Assembly (NCBI RefSeq): GCF_001861355.1
Contig: NZ_MASN01000040.1
Coordinates: forward strand, 1 to 64,000
DNA: 64,000 nucleotides
Origin: Natrialba sp. SSL1
GTDB taxonomy: Archaea; Halobacteriota; Halobacteria; Halobacteriales; Natrialbaceae
Direction of reading: 5' to 3'
Part shown: piece after piece, positions 33,499 through 43,789 of the stretch
Layout: each line of letters begins with the position of its first letter
Numbering within the stretch: the stretch's first letter is position 1
Notes under the pieces: generated by a model
Seen by the model: only the letters and a program-made list of their open reading frames with translations
Told to the model about the DNA's origin: nothing
Databases searched by the model: none
Translations under genes and position numbers: made by a program

Positions 33499-34406
33499 CA
33501 GGCGGTCACCTCCAGTTTCGCCACGAAGAAGCCGCCGGTGTCGTTGTGGTGTGGGTAGATCCGCGCGGCCTGCTCGAGTGTGTGATCGAACGTCTCGTCT
33601 CGCCACTCGGTAAGGCCGGGTGCGTGCTCCAGCTCGAGGTCGAAGTCGACGACGCGGCAGTCCTCCTCGTCGATGGCGTGCTGGACGACGGCCTCGTTTT
33701 CCTCCGGCGCGAAGGTACACGTCGAGTAGACGACGGTGCCACCTTCGCGGGTCGTCTGGATCGCTCGGCGGAGGATGCCCTTCTGGATGCCCGCTATCGT
33801 GTCGATGTGGCCCTCCGACCAGTTGTCGAGCGCGTCAGGATTCTTCCGAATCGTTCCCTCGCAGGAACAGGGCGCGTCCACGAGCGTCCGGTCGAACTCG
33901 TCGAACGGGAATCGCTTCATGGAGTAGTTTCGCGCGTCGTCGTTCGTCACCGCGAGGCTGGTCGCCCCGAGGCGCTCGGCGTTGAACCGCAGCGCCGAGA
34001 TGCGTCCGAGGTTGTTGTCGTTCGCGACGACCGTTCCTCGGTCGTCCATCAGCGCGGCGAGCTGGGTTGCCTTCCCGCCGGGGGCCGCACAGCAGTCCCA
34101 GACGCGCTCGCCGGGCTGGGGATCGAGGACGACCGGCGGGACCGCCGAGACTTCCTCCTGACCGTGAGTAAAGCCGTGAAAGGAGGTCCACGTCGAGCCC
34201 GGTGAGTCCGTCTCGAGGCGTAGCACGCGCGGGTTCCACTCGGCCTGCTCGTACGCGACGTCGTCCTCCTCGAGTGCGGCGGTCGCTCGCTCGGGGGAAG
34301 CCTTGATCGTGTTTACGCGCACGGCGTTGCCGAGCGGGCGCTCGCAGGCGCCGAGGAAGGCCTCGAAGTCGTCGATGATCGGTCGGTACCGCTCGAATGG
34401 CTCCAT
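33498..34406 (-). CDS. NOL1/NOP2/Sun family RNA m5C methyltransferase
   Basis: SAM-dependent enzyme that methylates C5 of cytosine in tRNA or rRNA, 302 aa. The SAM-binding motif I is DCCAAPGGKATQLA (about residues 100-113). The two catalytic Cys lie in DAPCSCEGTIRKNP (motif IV) and VVYSTCTFAPEENE (motif VI). It lacks the C-terminal RNA-binding extension of larger family members. That part seems to be encoded by the coupled gene just downstream. The ATG at 34406 gives a family-like N-terminus (MEPFERYRPIIDDFEAFL); the longer frame has no similarity. Confidence 0.93.
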   Translation of the reverse strand: MEPFERYRPIIDDFEAFLGACERPLGNAVRVNTIKASPERATAALEEDDVAYEQAEWNPRVLRLETDSPGSTWTSFHGFTHGQEEVSAVPPVVLDPQPGERVWDCCAAPGGKATQLAALMDDRGTVVANDNNLGRISALRFNAERLGATSLAVTNDDARNYSMKRFPFDEFDRTLVDAPCSCEGTIRKNPDALDNWSEGHIDTIAGIQKGILRRAIQTTREGGTVVYSTCTFAPEENEAVVQHAIDEEDCRVVDFDLELEHAPGLTEWRDETFDHTLEQAARIYPHHNDTGGFFVAKLEVTA

Positions 34407-34640
34407 TAGTCTTCGATTTGATTGCCCGGCGTTTGTGGGTTTCGAAGGCCGGGCCGTCGTTGCCCTGTCCCTGCTTCCCATCTATGTCCTCACCCCCGCT
34501 CCCACTCCCACTTCCACTTCCACTCCTCGTCCCTGCCACCGCACCCACTCCTCACCACTCCCGCTCCCGATCCTCGTCCCCGCTCCCCAACCACCCGCCC
34601 CGTCTCGAGCCGTCCGCTTCGGTCGCCGACAGCGTCGTCG

Positions 34641-34648
34641 TTTTTATG
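34641..34648 (+). promoter_or_regulatory. TATA box of PAC2-family gene
   Basis: TTTTTATG lies 25-32 bp upstream of the ATG at 34673 and fixes the start against a longer open frame. Confidence 0.6.
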
Positions 34649-34672
34649 CCCACTCGCGGAGTCTGCCAACAC

Positions 34673-35419
34673 ATGGCACGAATCAGTCTGCAGGGAGCGG
34701 AGGCCGACCTCGATGACCCCACCTTCGTCGAGGGCTTTCCCGGCATCGGACTTGTCGGCAAAATCGCAACCGACCATCTCGTCGACGAGTTCGATATGCG
34801 CTACTACGCGAGCGTCCACTGCCAGGGGCTGCCTCGTATCGGCGTCTACCGGAGTGGTGACCGAACCGTTCGGCCACCCGTACGGCTCTACGTCAGCGAG
34901 GAGCACGACTTGCTCGCACTGCAAAGCGACGCGCCAATCCGACCGGAAGCGCTCGACAACGTCGCCGAGTGCGTAACGAGCTGGCTTATCGACTACGACG
35001 CGATGCCGCTGTACCTGAGCGGATTACCGGCTGATCGGGACAACGGCGAGCGACCGGATCTTTACGGCATCGGAACGGGTAGCGCACCAGATCTCCTCGA
35101 GGACCGCGAGATCGACGTCCCACCGGAGGATGGTGTCGTCACCGGCCCCACTGGCGCGCTCATCAACCACGCGGCGCAGGCCGGTTACGACAGCCTCGGA
35201 CTCGTCGTTGAATGCAGCCCGCAGTTCCCCGACCCAGAGGCAGCGAGCGTGCTTCTCGAGGACGCTATCGCACCCGTAGCCGATCTCTCGGTCGACGTGC
35301 AGGAACTCGTCGACCACGCCGAGGATATCCGTGAGAAACGAGAGCAGCTCGCACAACAGATGCAGGCGGTCGGTCAGGAACAGAGCACGCAGGCGCAGCC
35401 GCTTCGGATGTATCAGTAG
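34673..35419 (+). CDS. PAC2 family (proteasome-assembly-chaperone-like) protein
   Basis: A 248-aa archaeal homologue of proteasome assembly chaperone 2. The characteristic opening VEGFPGIGLVGKIATDHLV (about residues 18-36) and the loop VVTGPTGALINHAAQAGYDSLGLVVECSPQFPDPEAA (in outline, about residues 160-195) match the family. It ends with a short helix rich in Gln/Glu. A role in 20S proteasome assembly is shown for eukaryotes only. In archaea it is inferred. No proteasome gene is nearby. Confidence 0.85.
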   Translation: MARISLQGAEADLDDPTFVEGFPGIGLVGKIATDHLVDEFDMRYYASVHCQGLPRIGVYRSGDRTVRPPVRLYVSEEHDLLALQSDAPIRPEALDNVAECVTSWLIDYDAMPLYLSGLPADRDNGERPDLYGIGTGSAPDLLEDREIDVPPEDGVVTGPTGALINHAAQAGYDSLGLVVECSPQFPDPEAASVLLEDAIAPVADLSVDVQELVDHAEDIREKREQLAQQMQAVGQEQSTQAQPLRMYQ

Positions 35420-35524
35420 AGCGTAATTGTAGACACAGTGACTCCAGAAGCAGCGATTTCTGCCCCGACGGAGGCGACAATCACCCTATTCCGTCGTCCC
35501 AGCGGCATCAAAACAGTTCCCACG

Positions 35525-35534
35525 TATTTTTAAT
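35525..35534 (+). promoter_or_regulatory. TATA box of geranylgeranyl reductase gene
   Basis: TATTTTTAAT lies 28-37 bp upstream of the ATG at 35562. Confidence 0.5.
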
Positions 35535-35561
35535 TCCCGACACCCTTTAGCGGGAATAGAG

Positions 35562-36938
35562 ATGACTTCGGCTACCGAGGCCTACGATATCGTGGTCGTC
35601 GGCGGGGGGACTGCCGGCTGCTTCGCTGCGACGACCGCCGCCAAGGAGGGGCTCGACGTCGTCCTTCTCGAGCGCAAGAGCGAGGAGGAAGGGGGCTACA
35701 TCGCCTGTGGGGACGGCATCAAGGGGAAGAGTTCTTTCCCGAACGTGCTCGACCGCGAGCGACTCAAAGACGAGGCGTTCACCAATCAGGGAATCGAACG
35801 CGCCATCTTCGAGAACCCACAGAGTGGCGAGCGTCTCGAGATTCCGTTCAACGAGACCGGCGGCGTCGTCGACCGCTGGAAGTACGGTCAGATCCTCTTA
35901 GAAGAAACCGACCGCGCCGGCGTCGACATCCACTACAACACCGTCGTCAACGACGTCATCCAGCCGAACGGCACCGTCGAGGGTGTGACCGCTATCAGGG
36001 ACGGCGAGGCACTCGAGTACCGATCCGAAATCGTCATCGACGGCGCGGGTGCGCTCTCGGTGTTGCAGGACAAGGCGGACCTCTCGGCGTCGTCGTTCGA
36101 CACCAACGTCAACTACTCGCAGTTCTGCTCGGCCTACCGCGAGGTACTCGAGGTGCCAGAGCCGGTCGAGTGGGACGACGCGCTCGTCTTCAAGCCGACT
36201 GAGGAACTGGGCTACCTCTGGTACTTCCCGCGTTCGGCGACGGAGATCAACGCGGGACTGGGCTTCCAGATGAGTCAGGAGCCGATGGAACTGGTCGACG
36301 CGCTCAAAGACGACATCGCCAATCGGGAGGAGTTCCAGGACGCGACGGTGAAGAACAAGCTTGGTGCCGCCCTCCCGACCCGCCGACCGTACGACTCGGC
36401 GGTCCACCCCGGCTACGTGGCCGTCGGCGACGCGGCTGGGCACGTCAACCCGTGTACCGGCGGTGGTATTCCAGGTGCCGCAAAAGGTGGCCACTGGGCG
36501 GCGAAGATCGCCGTCGACGCGATTTCCGACGGCGACGTGAGCGAGGCGGCCCTCTGGGAGTACAACCAGCGCGTCCAGACGGACTTCGGCAAGCGCTTCG
36601 CGGCGATGGACCTCTACAACATCTTCGGCACCGCACAGGAACTGGACGACCTCGTTTCGGTCCTCACGGCGATGCCGGGCCAACAGCTCGTCGATGCGAT
36701 CGGTAAGAAGGGGACTGCCAATATGAGTCTCGGGCTCAAACTCAAAACACTGATCAAGACCTTCGGCCACTGGGATACGCTCTACGACCTCTACAAGGTC
36801 CAGCAGGCCGCCGGCTCGCTCAAGGGCGTCTACGACAGCTACCCGGACAGCCCCGACCACTTCGACGCCTGGCGCTCGGAGCGCGATAGCGTGCTGGATC
36901 GAGTGTACGATATCAGCGGCGCTGAGCCGAAGTACTAA
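35562..36938 (+). CDS. Geranylgeranyl reductase family protein (archaeal lipid hydrogenation)
   Basis: A flavoprotein of 458 aa that reduces double bonds of geranylgeranyl chains in archaeal membrane lipids, or in related isoprenoids such as menaquinone tails. It has an N-terminal FAD-binding Rossmann motif VVVGGGTAGCFAA (residues 11-23), and the second FAD motif GYVAVGDAAGHVNPCTGGGIPGA (about residues 285-307) with the PCTGGGI loop typical of the family. The catalytic Cys region is EEGGYIACGDGIKGK (about residue 48). Several paralogues occur in haloarchaea, so the exact lipid substrate cannot be given. Confidence 0.92.
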   Translation: MTSATEAYDIVVVGGGTAGCFAATTAAKEGLDVVLLERKSEEEGGYIACGDGIKGKSSFPNVLDRERLKDEAFTNQGIERAIFENPQSGERLEIPFNETGGVVDRWKYGQILLEETDRAGVDIHYNTVVNDVIQPNGTVEGVTAIRDGEALEYRSEIVIDGAGALSVLQDKADLSASSFDTNVNYSQFCSAYREVLEVPEPVEWDDALVFKPTEELGYLWYFPRSATEINAGLGFQMSQEPMELVDALKDDIANREEFQDATVKNKLGAALPTRRPYDSAVHPGYVAVGDAAGHVNPCTGGGIPGAAKGGHWAAKIAVDAISDGDVSEAALWEYNQRVQTDFGKRFAAMDLYNIFGTAQELDDLVSVLTAMPGQQLVDAIGKKGTANMSLGLKLKTLIKTFGHWDTLYDLYKVQQAAGSLKGVYDSYPDSPDHFDAWRSERDSVLDRVYDISGAEPKY

Positions 36939-36994
36939 CCGGACTAGCGGGAGACTGCTTCTCTGAGGTCGCGCCTCTCGACTTACAATCCTCG

Positions 36995-37195
36995 TTATCG
37001 GAGCCGCCGGTACGCACGCAACAGCACCGAGGCAGCCGTCCCGACGCCCGGAATTCGCGAGGAGAGTGCTGCGGCCCCGAGGAGGAAGAGCCCGCTCGCT
37101 CGCCTCCCGCGTACGAACTCCATTATCGCGTCGATTACCGTCGTCGCTGTGCTCGCCTTCGAGATCGCATCGACTCGAGTGGTTGTCGTTGTCAT
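36995..37195 (-). CDS. Small membrane-associated protein (66 aa)
   Basis: It encodes MTTTTTRVDAISKASTATTV, then an arginine-rich stretch and the hydrophobic GLFLLGAAALSSRIPGVGTAASVLLRAYRRLR. One or two membrane segments flanked by basic residues suggest a peripheral or single-span membrane protein. The frame is open upstream to 37240, but the ATG at 37195 is preferred. It is convergent with the geranylgeranyl reductase. No family is recognised. Confidence 0.5.
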   Translation of the reverse strand: MTTTTTRVDAISKASTATTVIDAIMEFVRGRRASGLFLLGAAALSSRIPGVGTAASVLLRAYRRLR

Positions 37196-37391
37196 CGGTT
37201 CGGCGAACGGGCTCCGCGGCCAAACGCGAGTAGCCTGCACGTGCCGAGTGGGAGGCTGCTGATGCGTTACAACGGTGGCAACACCGAGCTATCATCGGAA
37301 CGCGACAGCCAGACCGCGCCGCGGCATGTCACCCCGCGGACGATAGATTCAGGTTCCTTCTCCGAGACCACCCGATAGACTCCACTCACAG

Positions 37392-38921
37392 ATGCCCACA
37401 CACCACACAGACTCGTTCGACCTGCTCGAGACCAGCGTCGCAGCCGTTCACGACGCGATGGCCAACGGCGCGGTCACCGCTGAAGAACTCGTCGAGCGCT
37501 ATCTGGCGCGCATCGACGCCTACGACGACGACCTGAACGCGATCCTGACAGTGAACGACAGGGCTCGCGACCGCGCCCGCGACCTCGATGCCCAGTTCGA
37601 GCGCGACGGGTTCGTCGGGCCGCTCCACGGCGTTCCGACGATTATCAAGGACAACCACGACACCCACGACATGCCGACCACGGCGGGCTCGACGACGCTC
37701 GCGGACTCACAGCCCTCCCGCGACGCGTTCATCGTCGACCAGCTTCGGGAGGCTGGCGCGATCATCATCGCGAAGGCGAACCTGCAGGAACTCTCCTTCG
37801 GCGTCGACACGATCAGTTCGCTCGGCGGCGCGACGCGAAATGCCTACGATCTCGAGCACCGGCCGTCCGGCTCGAGTGGTGGCAGCGCCGCGGCTATCGC
37901 CGCAAACCTGGGCCTCATCGGCACCGGCACCGACACCTGCTCGTCGAATCGCTCGCCGCCCGCGTTCAACGATCTCATCGGCGTTCGGCCGACCAGAGGC
38001 CTGTGCAGCCGAACCGGGCTCGTCCCACTCAGCGAAACGCAGGACACGCCCGGCCCCATCGCACGAACCGTCGAAGACGCCGCGCGACTGCTCGATGTCA
38101 TGGCCGGCTACGATCCCGAGGACCCGGTCACGGCCAGAGGTGTCGGGCAGGTTCCCGACGACGGCTACACCGCCCACCTCGATGCGGACGGCCTCGACGG
38201 TGCCAGAATCGGGATCGCCCGGCAGTTCTTCGGGCTCCAGGGCGATGCCGACGAGTACGAGGCCGTCTCCGAAGACGACGCCGCAGCCGTGACGAGCGTC
38301 CTCGAGGACGCTATCGACGACCTCGAGGCGGCCGGCGCGACGGTCGTCGATCCGGTCGACGTCGTCGACACGAACTGGCTCCTGAGCGCTCGCGTGCTCG
38401 CATACGAGTTCGCGCGGGACTTCGACGCGTATCTCGAGACGCTCGGCGATGATGCCCCGCAGGAATCACTCGCAGCCATCGTGGACTCGGGCGAACTCGC
38501 GCCGTCGATCGAGGCCCGATTCGAGGGCGGTGAGATCCTCGGAACCGATCAGGACTCACTCGACGACAACACGGGCTACCTGCGTCGGCTCGAACGCCGC
38601 AGGGAGCTTCGCGACAGCGTGCTTGCGACGCTGGCCGACCACGACCTCGACGCCCTGCTGTACCCGCCCTCGACGGTTCCGCCGGTCACCGTCGACGAGC
38701 ACCAGCCGTTCGAGGAGATGAACTGCGAACTCTCGGCTCACACTGGTCTGCCCGCGATCGTCACCCCTGCCGGGTTCACCGACGACGGGCTCCCGGTCGG
38801 ACTCGAGTTACTCGGCCGCACGTTCGCCGAGCCGCGGCTGTTCGAACTCGCGTATGCGTTCGAGCAGGCGACGGAGAATCGCGTGCCGCCGGAGCAGTTT
38901 GGGGCACTCGAACTCGAGTAG
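37392..38921 (+). CDS. Amidase (amidase-signature family), variant signature
   Basis: A serine amidase of 509 aa. The catalytic Lys is in VPTIIKDNHDT (about residue 85), the cis-Ser in RPSGSSGGSAAAIAANLG (about residue 160), and the nucleophile Ser in GTGTDTCSSNRSPP (about residue 184). At the last motif the usual G-G-S-x-R reads C-S-S-N-R, which is atypical although the nucleophile is kept. The sequence resembles peptide or aryl amidases more than GatA. The substrate is unknown. It is followed 74 bp later by a second amidase on the same strand. Confidence 0.9.
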   Translation: MPTHHTDSFDLLETSVAAVHDAMANGAVTAEELVERYLARIDAYDDDLNAILTVNDRARDRARDLDAQFERDGFVGPLHGVPTIIKDNHDTHDMPTTAGSTTLADSQPSRDAFIVDQLREAGAIIIAKANLQELSFGVDTISSLGGATRNAYDLEHRPSGSSGGSAAAIAANLGLIGTGTDTCSSNRSPPAFNDLIGVRPTRGLCSRTGLVPLSETQDTPGPIARTVEDAARLLDVMAGYDPEDPVTARGVGQVPDDGYTAHLDADGLDGARIGIARQFFGLQGDADEYEAVSEDDAAAVTSVLEDAIDDLEAAGATVVDPVDVVDTNWLLSARVLAYEFARDFDAYLETLGDDAPQESLAAIVDSGELAPSIEARFEGGEILGTDQDSLDDNTGYLRRLERRRELRDSVLATLADHDLDALLYPPSTVPPVTVDEHQPFEEMNCELSAHTGLPAIVTPAGFTDDGLPVGLELLGRTFAEPRLFELAYAFEQATENRVPPEQFGALELE

Positions 38922-38995
38922 AGGATCCCTCCGACGAACCCGACGAGCGCGCCAGCCGAGCAAACGTATATTTCACTTCGTGAGACAGTACGGGT

Positions 38996-40483
38996 ATGTC
39001 ACGCGAGCGCCACGAAACGGATCGTCTTGACGAGTCAGCACTCACGCGGCTGTCGGCCACCGAACTCGCGAGTCAAATTAGAGCCGGAGAGGTGACCGCC
39101 ACCGAGGCGGTCGAGGCACATCTCGACCGCATCGACGCACGCGACGACGAAATCAACGCCTTTGTTACCGTCTGCGCTGGCGAGGCGCGCGAGGCAGCCG
39201 CCGAAGCGGACCGGGTACTCGAGTCCGCCGGCGCTGACGCCCCGGATGGGAGCGACGACAGTGACGAACAGATCGGCCCCCTCCACGGCGTTCCAATCGC
39301 GCTCAAGGACCTCGGCTCGCTGAAGGAGGGCCTGCCCTACACCTTCGGCTCGACGCTGTTTTCCGACTTCGTGGCACCCAAAACGGCCGTCACCGTTGCG
39401 CGACTCGAGGAGGCCGGCGCAATCGTGCTCGGGACGACGAACACGCCCGAGTTCGGCCACAAAGGGACGACGACCAACGACGTGATCGGGGCGACGGCGT
39501 CGCCGGTCGACACCGAACTGAACGCGGGCGGCTCCTCCGGCGGCTCCGCGGCGGCGGTTGCGGCAGGAATGACGCCCGTCGCGACCGGCAGCGACGCGGG
39601 CGGCTCGCTTCGCATTCCGGCGGCCGCCTGCGGCGTCTACGGCTTCAAACCGACGTTCGGTCTCGTCCCCTCGATCAGCAGACCCAACGGCTTCGGCCGG
39701 GCCCGCCACCACGTGACGAAGGGGCCGCTCTCGCGCACCGTCGCCGATTCGGCCGCGTTCCTCTCAGAGATGGCGGGTCACCATCCTGACGACCCCGAGA
39801 GTGTTCCCGTCGATATCGCGTTCCGAGACGCTGTGCAGGAGCCGTCCACCGACCTGCGGATCGCCTACAGCCCGGCTCTCGACGTCTTCCCGGTCACGGA
39901 CGCGGTTCGCTCGGTCGTCGACGACGCGGTGGCGTCCTTCGAGGACGCAGGTGCTACCGTCGAGGAGGTCTCCATCGATCACGGCTACGAACTGGACGAC
40001 CTCATCGAGGCGGTGATCCCGACGTTCACGACGTCGATGCTCGAGAGCGCCACCGTCACCGCGGAATCCCACGGGATCGACCTGCGCGACCACCCCGAGG
40101 CGATCACCGATAGCCTCTACCGGATGCTCGAACTGGGCGAGCAGTACGGTCCCGCCGACATCGCCCGCTCGGATATCGCCCGGACGGCCATCTTCGACGC
40201 CGTACAGGACGTGCTCTCGGAGTACGACCTGCTCGTGACGCCAACGCTCTCGCGCGCCAACGTCGGCCTCCACGAGGACCTCGACGCAGAAGCCTGGGAG
40301 TGGCCGCTCACCTGGCCGTTCAACTGGACCGGCCACCCCGCCGCCTCCGCGCCTGCCGGGCTCACGGACGCGGGACACCCCGTCGGACTCCAGCTCGTCG
40401 GCCCCCGCTTCGGAGACGACACCGTGCTCGCCGGGAGCGCGGTACTCGAGTCCCACCGGCCCTGGGATCATCTCTACGACTGA
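38996..40483 (+). CDS. Amidase (amidase-signature family)
   Basis: A 495-aa enzyme with the complete Ser-cisSer-Lys triad: Lys in VPIALKDLGSLKEG (about residue 101), cis-Ser in AGGSSGGSAAAVAAGM (about residue 180), nucleophile in TGSDAGGSLRIPAAACGVYGFKPT (about residue 203). It is closer to standard amidases and GatA-like proteins than its upstream neighbour, but no GatB or GatC is present, so transamidation is unlikely. The substrate is unknown. A TATA-like ATATTTC about 25-30 bp upstream supports an own promoter. Confidence 0.93.
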   Translation: MSRERHETDRLDESALTRLSATELASQIRAGEVTATEAVEAHLDRIDARDDEINAFVTVCAGEAREAAAEADRVLESAGADAPDGSDDSDEQIGPLHGVPIALKDLGSLKEGLPYTFGSTLFSDFVAPKTAVTVARLEEAGAIVLGTTNTPEFGHKGTTTNDVIGATASPVDTELNAGGSSGGSAAAVAAGMTPVATGSDAGGSLRIPAAACGVYGFKPTFGLVPSISRPNGFGRARHHVTKGPLSRTVADSAAFLSEMAGHHPDDPESVPVDIAFRDAVQEPSTDLRIAYSPALDVFPVTDAVRSVVDDAVASFEDAGATVEEVSIDHGYELDDLIEAVIPTFTTSMLESATVTAESHGIDLRDHPEAITDSLYRMLELGEQYGPADIARSDIARTAIFDAVQDVLSEYDLLVTPTLSRANVGLHEDLDAEAWEWPLTWPFNWTGHPAASAPAGLTDAGHPVGLQLVGPRFGDDTVLAGSAVLESHRPWDHLYD

Positions 40484-40591
40484 CGCTGGGGCGACACCGC
40501 TGTGGGGAAACCGTTGTCACCCGTTCACAACCGCTCTCCGCCCGCCGCCGCAACCCCAACCCATTTTCGCATCCCGTTCCTCTCGTCGGAT

Positions 40592-41434
<843 letters not shown>

Positions 41435-41547
41435 CCCGCCGGGAGATTGGCCTGCAGCTGCCCAAGTATTAGAATTATGACTAATTTGACGAGCGGAAAA
41501 ACAAGAAAGGAGGAAAGTTTACGGTACGTCAGTTTTTTGGCTCAGGT

Positions 41548-42297
41548 ATGTCCACCCGCACGCAACGTGGTGGCGGTGGCGGGATCATCGGTGCGATCAG
41601 GGCTGACCTCGATCAGTTACACGGTGCCTGGATGGAACTCGTCTTTCCGCGCCAGCGCGGTCGCGGCCACTCCGTCATGGGAAAGTGGCGTCCCGAGACG
41701 CTTCCACAGAAGATCGCCTACTACGCCTGGAGTGTCTTCGGCACGCTCGGGCTGTTGATCCTGTACCCGCTTACCGTCATTGGCTATGCTACCCGCTACT
41801 ACGCGGCGAAACTCGACTCGACGCGAACCCGCCTCGGCATCGTCGGCGTGACAGCCATCGCACTGCTCGTCTGGGGGACGCTGACGGTGATCGCACACCT
41901 CCAGTTGCCGGTCGAAGAAACCATCGCGATCGGTGCCGCAAGCGCCGTCGCGACGATTTCGACCGCGCTCGCAGCCGGTGCGTCCAAGGTCGGCGGCCGA
42001 CCCGTCTCCGTGCTGTTCGCCTACCCGTTCGCGATGACGGCGCTGTTCCTGCCGCCGGTCGTCGCCGCGCTCGTCACGCCGTCACTCGAGGGCGTCGTCC
42101 TCGAGCCGAGCTACGACTTCGCGGCCTGGGCGCTCGATAACATCCTCCACGTCGGTGGGCTCAACGAGTTCCTGCGCGCGAACTACGAACTCGAAGGGGC
42201 TGCCTACGCGGCGATGTGGGTGGGGATCTCCTTCCCGCTTGGCTGGTTCCTCGGAACCGTCGTCGCACTGGCGAATCTGGTGCGCCCGTCGGAGTAG
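41548..42297 (+). CDS. Polytopic membrane protein, unknown function
   Basis: A 249-aa haloarchaeal-type membrane protein with about five hydrophobic helices. An N-terminal basic, soluble part (about residues 1-60; RPETLPQKIAYYAWSVFG begins the membrane part) is followed by helices LLILYPLTVIGYATRYYAA and LGIVGVTAIALLVWGTLTVIAHL, and at the end WVGISFPLGWFLGTVVALANLV. No known family is recognised. The upstream region is AT-rich (near 41468-41520) and carries the promoter. Confidence 0.7.
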   Translation: MSTRTQRGGGGGIIGAIRADLDQLHGAWMELVFPRQRGRGHSVMGKWRPETLPQKIAYYAWSVFGTLGLLILYPLTVIGYATRYYAAKLDSTRTRLGIVGVTAIALLVWGTLTVIAHLQLPVEETIAIGAASAVATISTALAAGASKVGGRPVSVLFAYPFAMTALFLPPVVAALVTPSLEGVVLEPSYDFAAWALDNILHVGGLNEFLRANYELEGAAYAAMWVGISFPLGWFLGTVVALANLVRPSE

Positions 42298-42382
42298 TCG
42301 GCGCAAGCGCTTGCGGTTTCTTCTCGTTCAACGAACAGTCTGTTTCGATAGCGTTACGCCGGTACAACCCCGAACATCGGGT

Positions 42383-42577
42383 ATGGAACTCGACCTGCCG
42401 AAGACGGTCGCCGCGTTCATCCTGATCATCGCGCTCGGAACGGCCGGGCTGATGACGATGCCGATGGGGATGGCTCCAGACACGATTCTGATGATGGTCG
42501 TGCCCTCGATGGCAGTCTTTGGCGCGATCATGCTCGCACTCGGCGTCAAGCACGGCGAGTACCGCGCGACGAACTGA
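42383..42577 (+). CDS. Small two-helix membrane protein (64 aa)
   Basis: It starts MELDLPKTVAAFILIIALGT and continues with a Met-rich loop (MTMPMGMAPDTILMMVVPSM) and a second helix. This pattern recurs as a tiny haloarchaeal conserved membrane protein. The longer frame upstream is dissimilar, so the ATG at 42383 is used. The function is unknown. Confidence 0.65.
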   Translation: MELDLPKTVAAFILIIALGTAGLMTMPMGMAPDTILMMVVPSMAVFGAIMLALGVKHGEYRATN

Positions 42578-42743
42578 GCCAACGCCGACACTGAGACCGC
42601 CGTCGTTCGCACGGAACGCAGTTTTCGCGTTTGTTGAAGTACACCGCCCGAGCGCGGGCGGTTCGTCGATGAGACTCGAAAGTCGAGTGCAACTCAAAAT
42701 GAACGGGTCGCTCACCCGGCTACCGGCTCTCAGTTCGCCCGCA

Positions 42744-43715
42744 TCACATGTAACCGAGGTCGCGCAGCCGCTCCATCAGGTCCTCCTTGTCCTGTGCGCG
42801 GCCCGCACGCTCGGTCGTTCCCTCCAGATCCTGCAGCCAGGCAGGCTCCTCGTCGCTCTTTTCGGTACTCACTTCGCTGCCGAGCGAGCGGAAGCCGGCG
42901 AAGTACTTCGGTGACACCGGAATGTCGTCCTGCGTGAGGTCGTTCGGCAGGTCCGTGTCGCTCTCCGGCACGTAGCCGTCGTCCGGGAACTCCGGCACCG
43001 TATCCGGTACGACGAAGTTCCAGAAGGCCTCCCACACCGCGGCTTCGTCGAACTGCAGAATCGGCTGCACGCGGTCGTGTGGCGGGTAGATGTCCGGATC
43101 GTGGCGCGGCGAGAAGAACGTCTCGTCGGCGCGAGCCTCCTGTTCGTCCCAGCGGACGCCCGAAATGACGCCGTCGACGTCGTGCTCCTCCAGGGCGTTG
43201 TTCAGCGCCACCGTCTTCAGCAGGTGGTTGCCCACGTAGGTGTCGAGCAGGAACGGGAACGTGTCCTCCTCGTACTCGAGTATGTTCTCGACGTGGTGCT
43301 GGTTGTGCTCGGAGAGCCCCGAGATGTCGATGTCGTCGCCGGGTTCGAGGCCGTGCTCGTCGACGTACTCGCCGACGTCCTCGTTGCGGGCGTAGATGAC
43401 TTCCAGATCCCACTCGTCGGCCCAGTGGTCGACGAAGTCGTGGATCTCGTCGAAGTGCTGGTAGTGGTCGATGAAGATTGCGGGGGGGACCTCGAGGTCG
43501 TATCGCTCTGCGACCTGGCTGACGAAGTAGAGGACGAGCGTGGAGTCCTTGCCGCCGGTCCACATGACCGCGGGGTTTTCGTACTGTTCGAGTCCCTGGC
43601 GGGTGACCTCCACTGCCTTCTCGATCTTGTCGTTGATGTGTGGATAGTCGACGGGATCCTCGCCGGTTCCGTCCTCGTAGTCGACATCGACGTAGTCGGG
43701 GAAGTTCTCGCTCAT
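42744..43715 (-). CDS. PP-loop phosphoadenosine-phosphosulfate-reductase family protein
   Basis: A 323-aa member of the adenosine-nucleotide alpha-hydrolase superfamily. The PP-loop is VMWTGGKDSTLVLYF (about residues 50-64), a T-G-G-K-D-S variant of SGGxDS. The loop VISGVRWDEQEARADETFFSPR and the later DRVQPILQFDEAAVWEAFW match PAPS-reductase-like enzymes. There is no thioredoxin-coupled C-terminal Cys motif, so sulfate reduction itself is not proven. The ATG at 43715 has a TATA-like CGTTTTACC about 25-33 bp upstream. It lies just downstream of the sugar genes on the same strand, but with its own promoter. Confidence 0.85.
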   Translation of the reverse strand: MSENFPDYVDVDYEDGTGEDPVDYPHINDKIEKAVEVTRQGLEQYENPAVMWTGGKDSTLVLYFVSQVAERYDLEVPPAIFIDHYQHFDEIHDFVDHWADEWDLEVIYARNEDVGEYVDEHGLEPGDDIDISGLSEHNQHHVENILEYEEDTFPFLLDTYVGNHLLKTVALNNALEEHDVDGVISGVRWDEQEARADETFFSPRHDPDIYPPHDRVQPILQFDEAAVWEAFWNFVVPDTVPEFPDDGYVPESDTDLPNDLTQDDIPVSPKYFAGFRSLGSEVSTEKSDEEPAWLQDLEGTTERAGRAQDKEDLMERLRDLGYM

Positions 43716-43789
43716 CTCGTAATTAGATATAATTACCACGGTAAAACGCTTTGGGGGACCGGAAACCTCTGTCGGAATCTCGGACCCGC

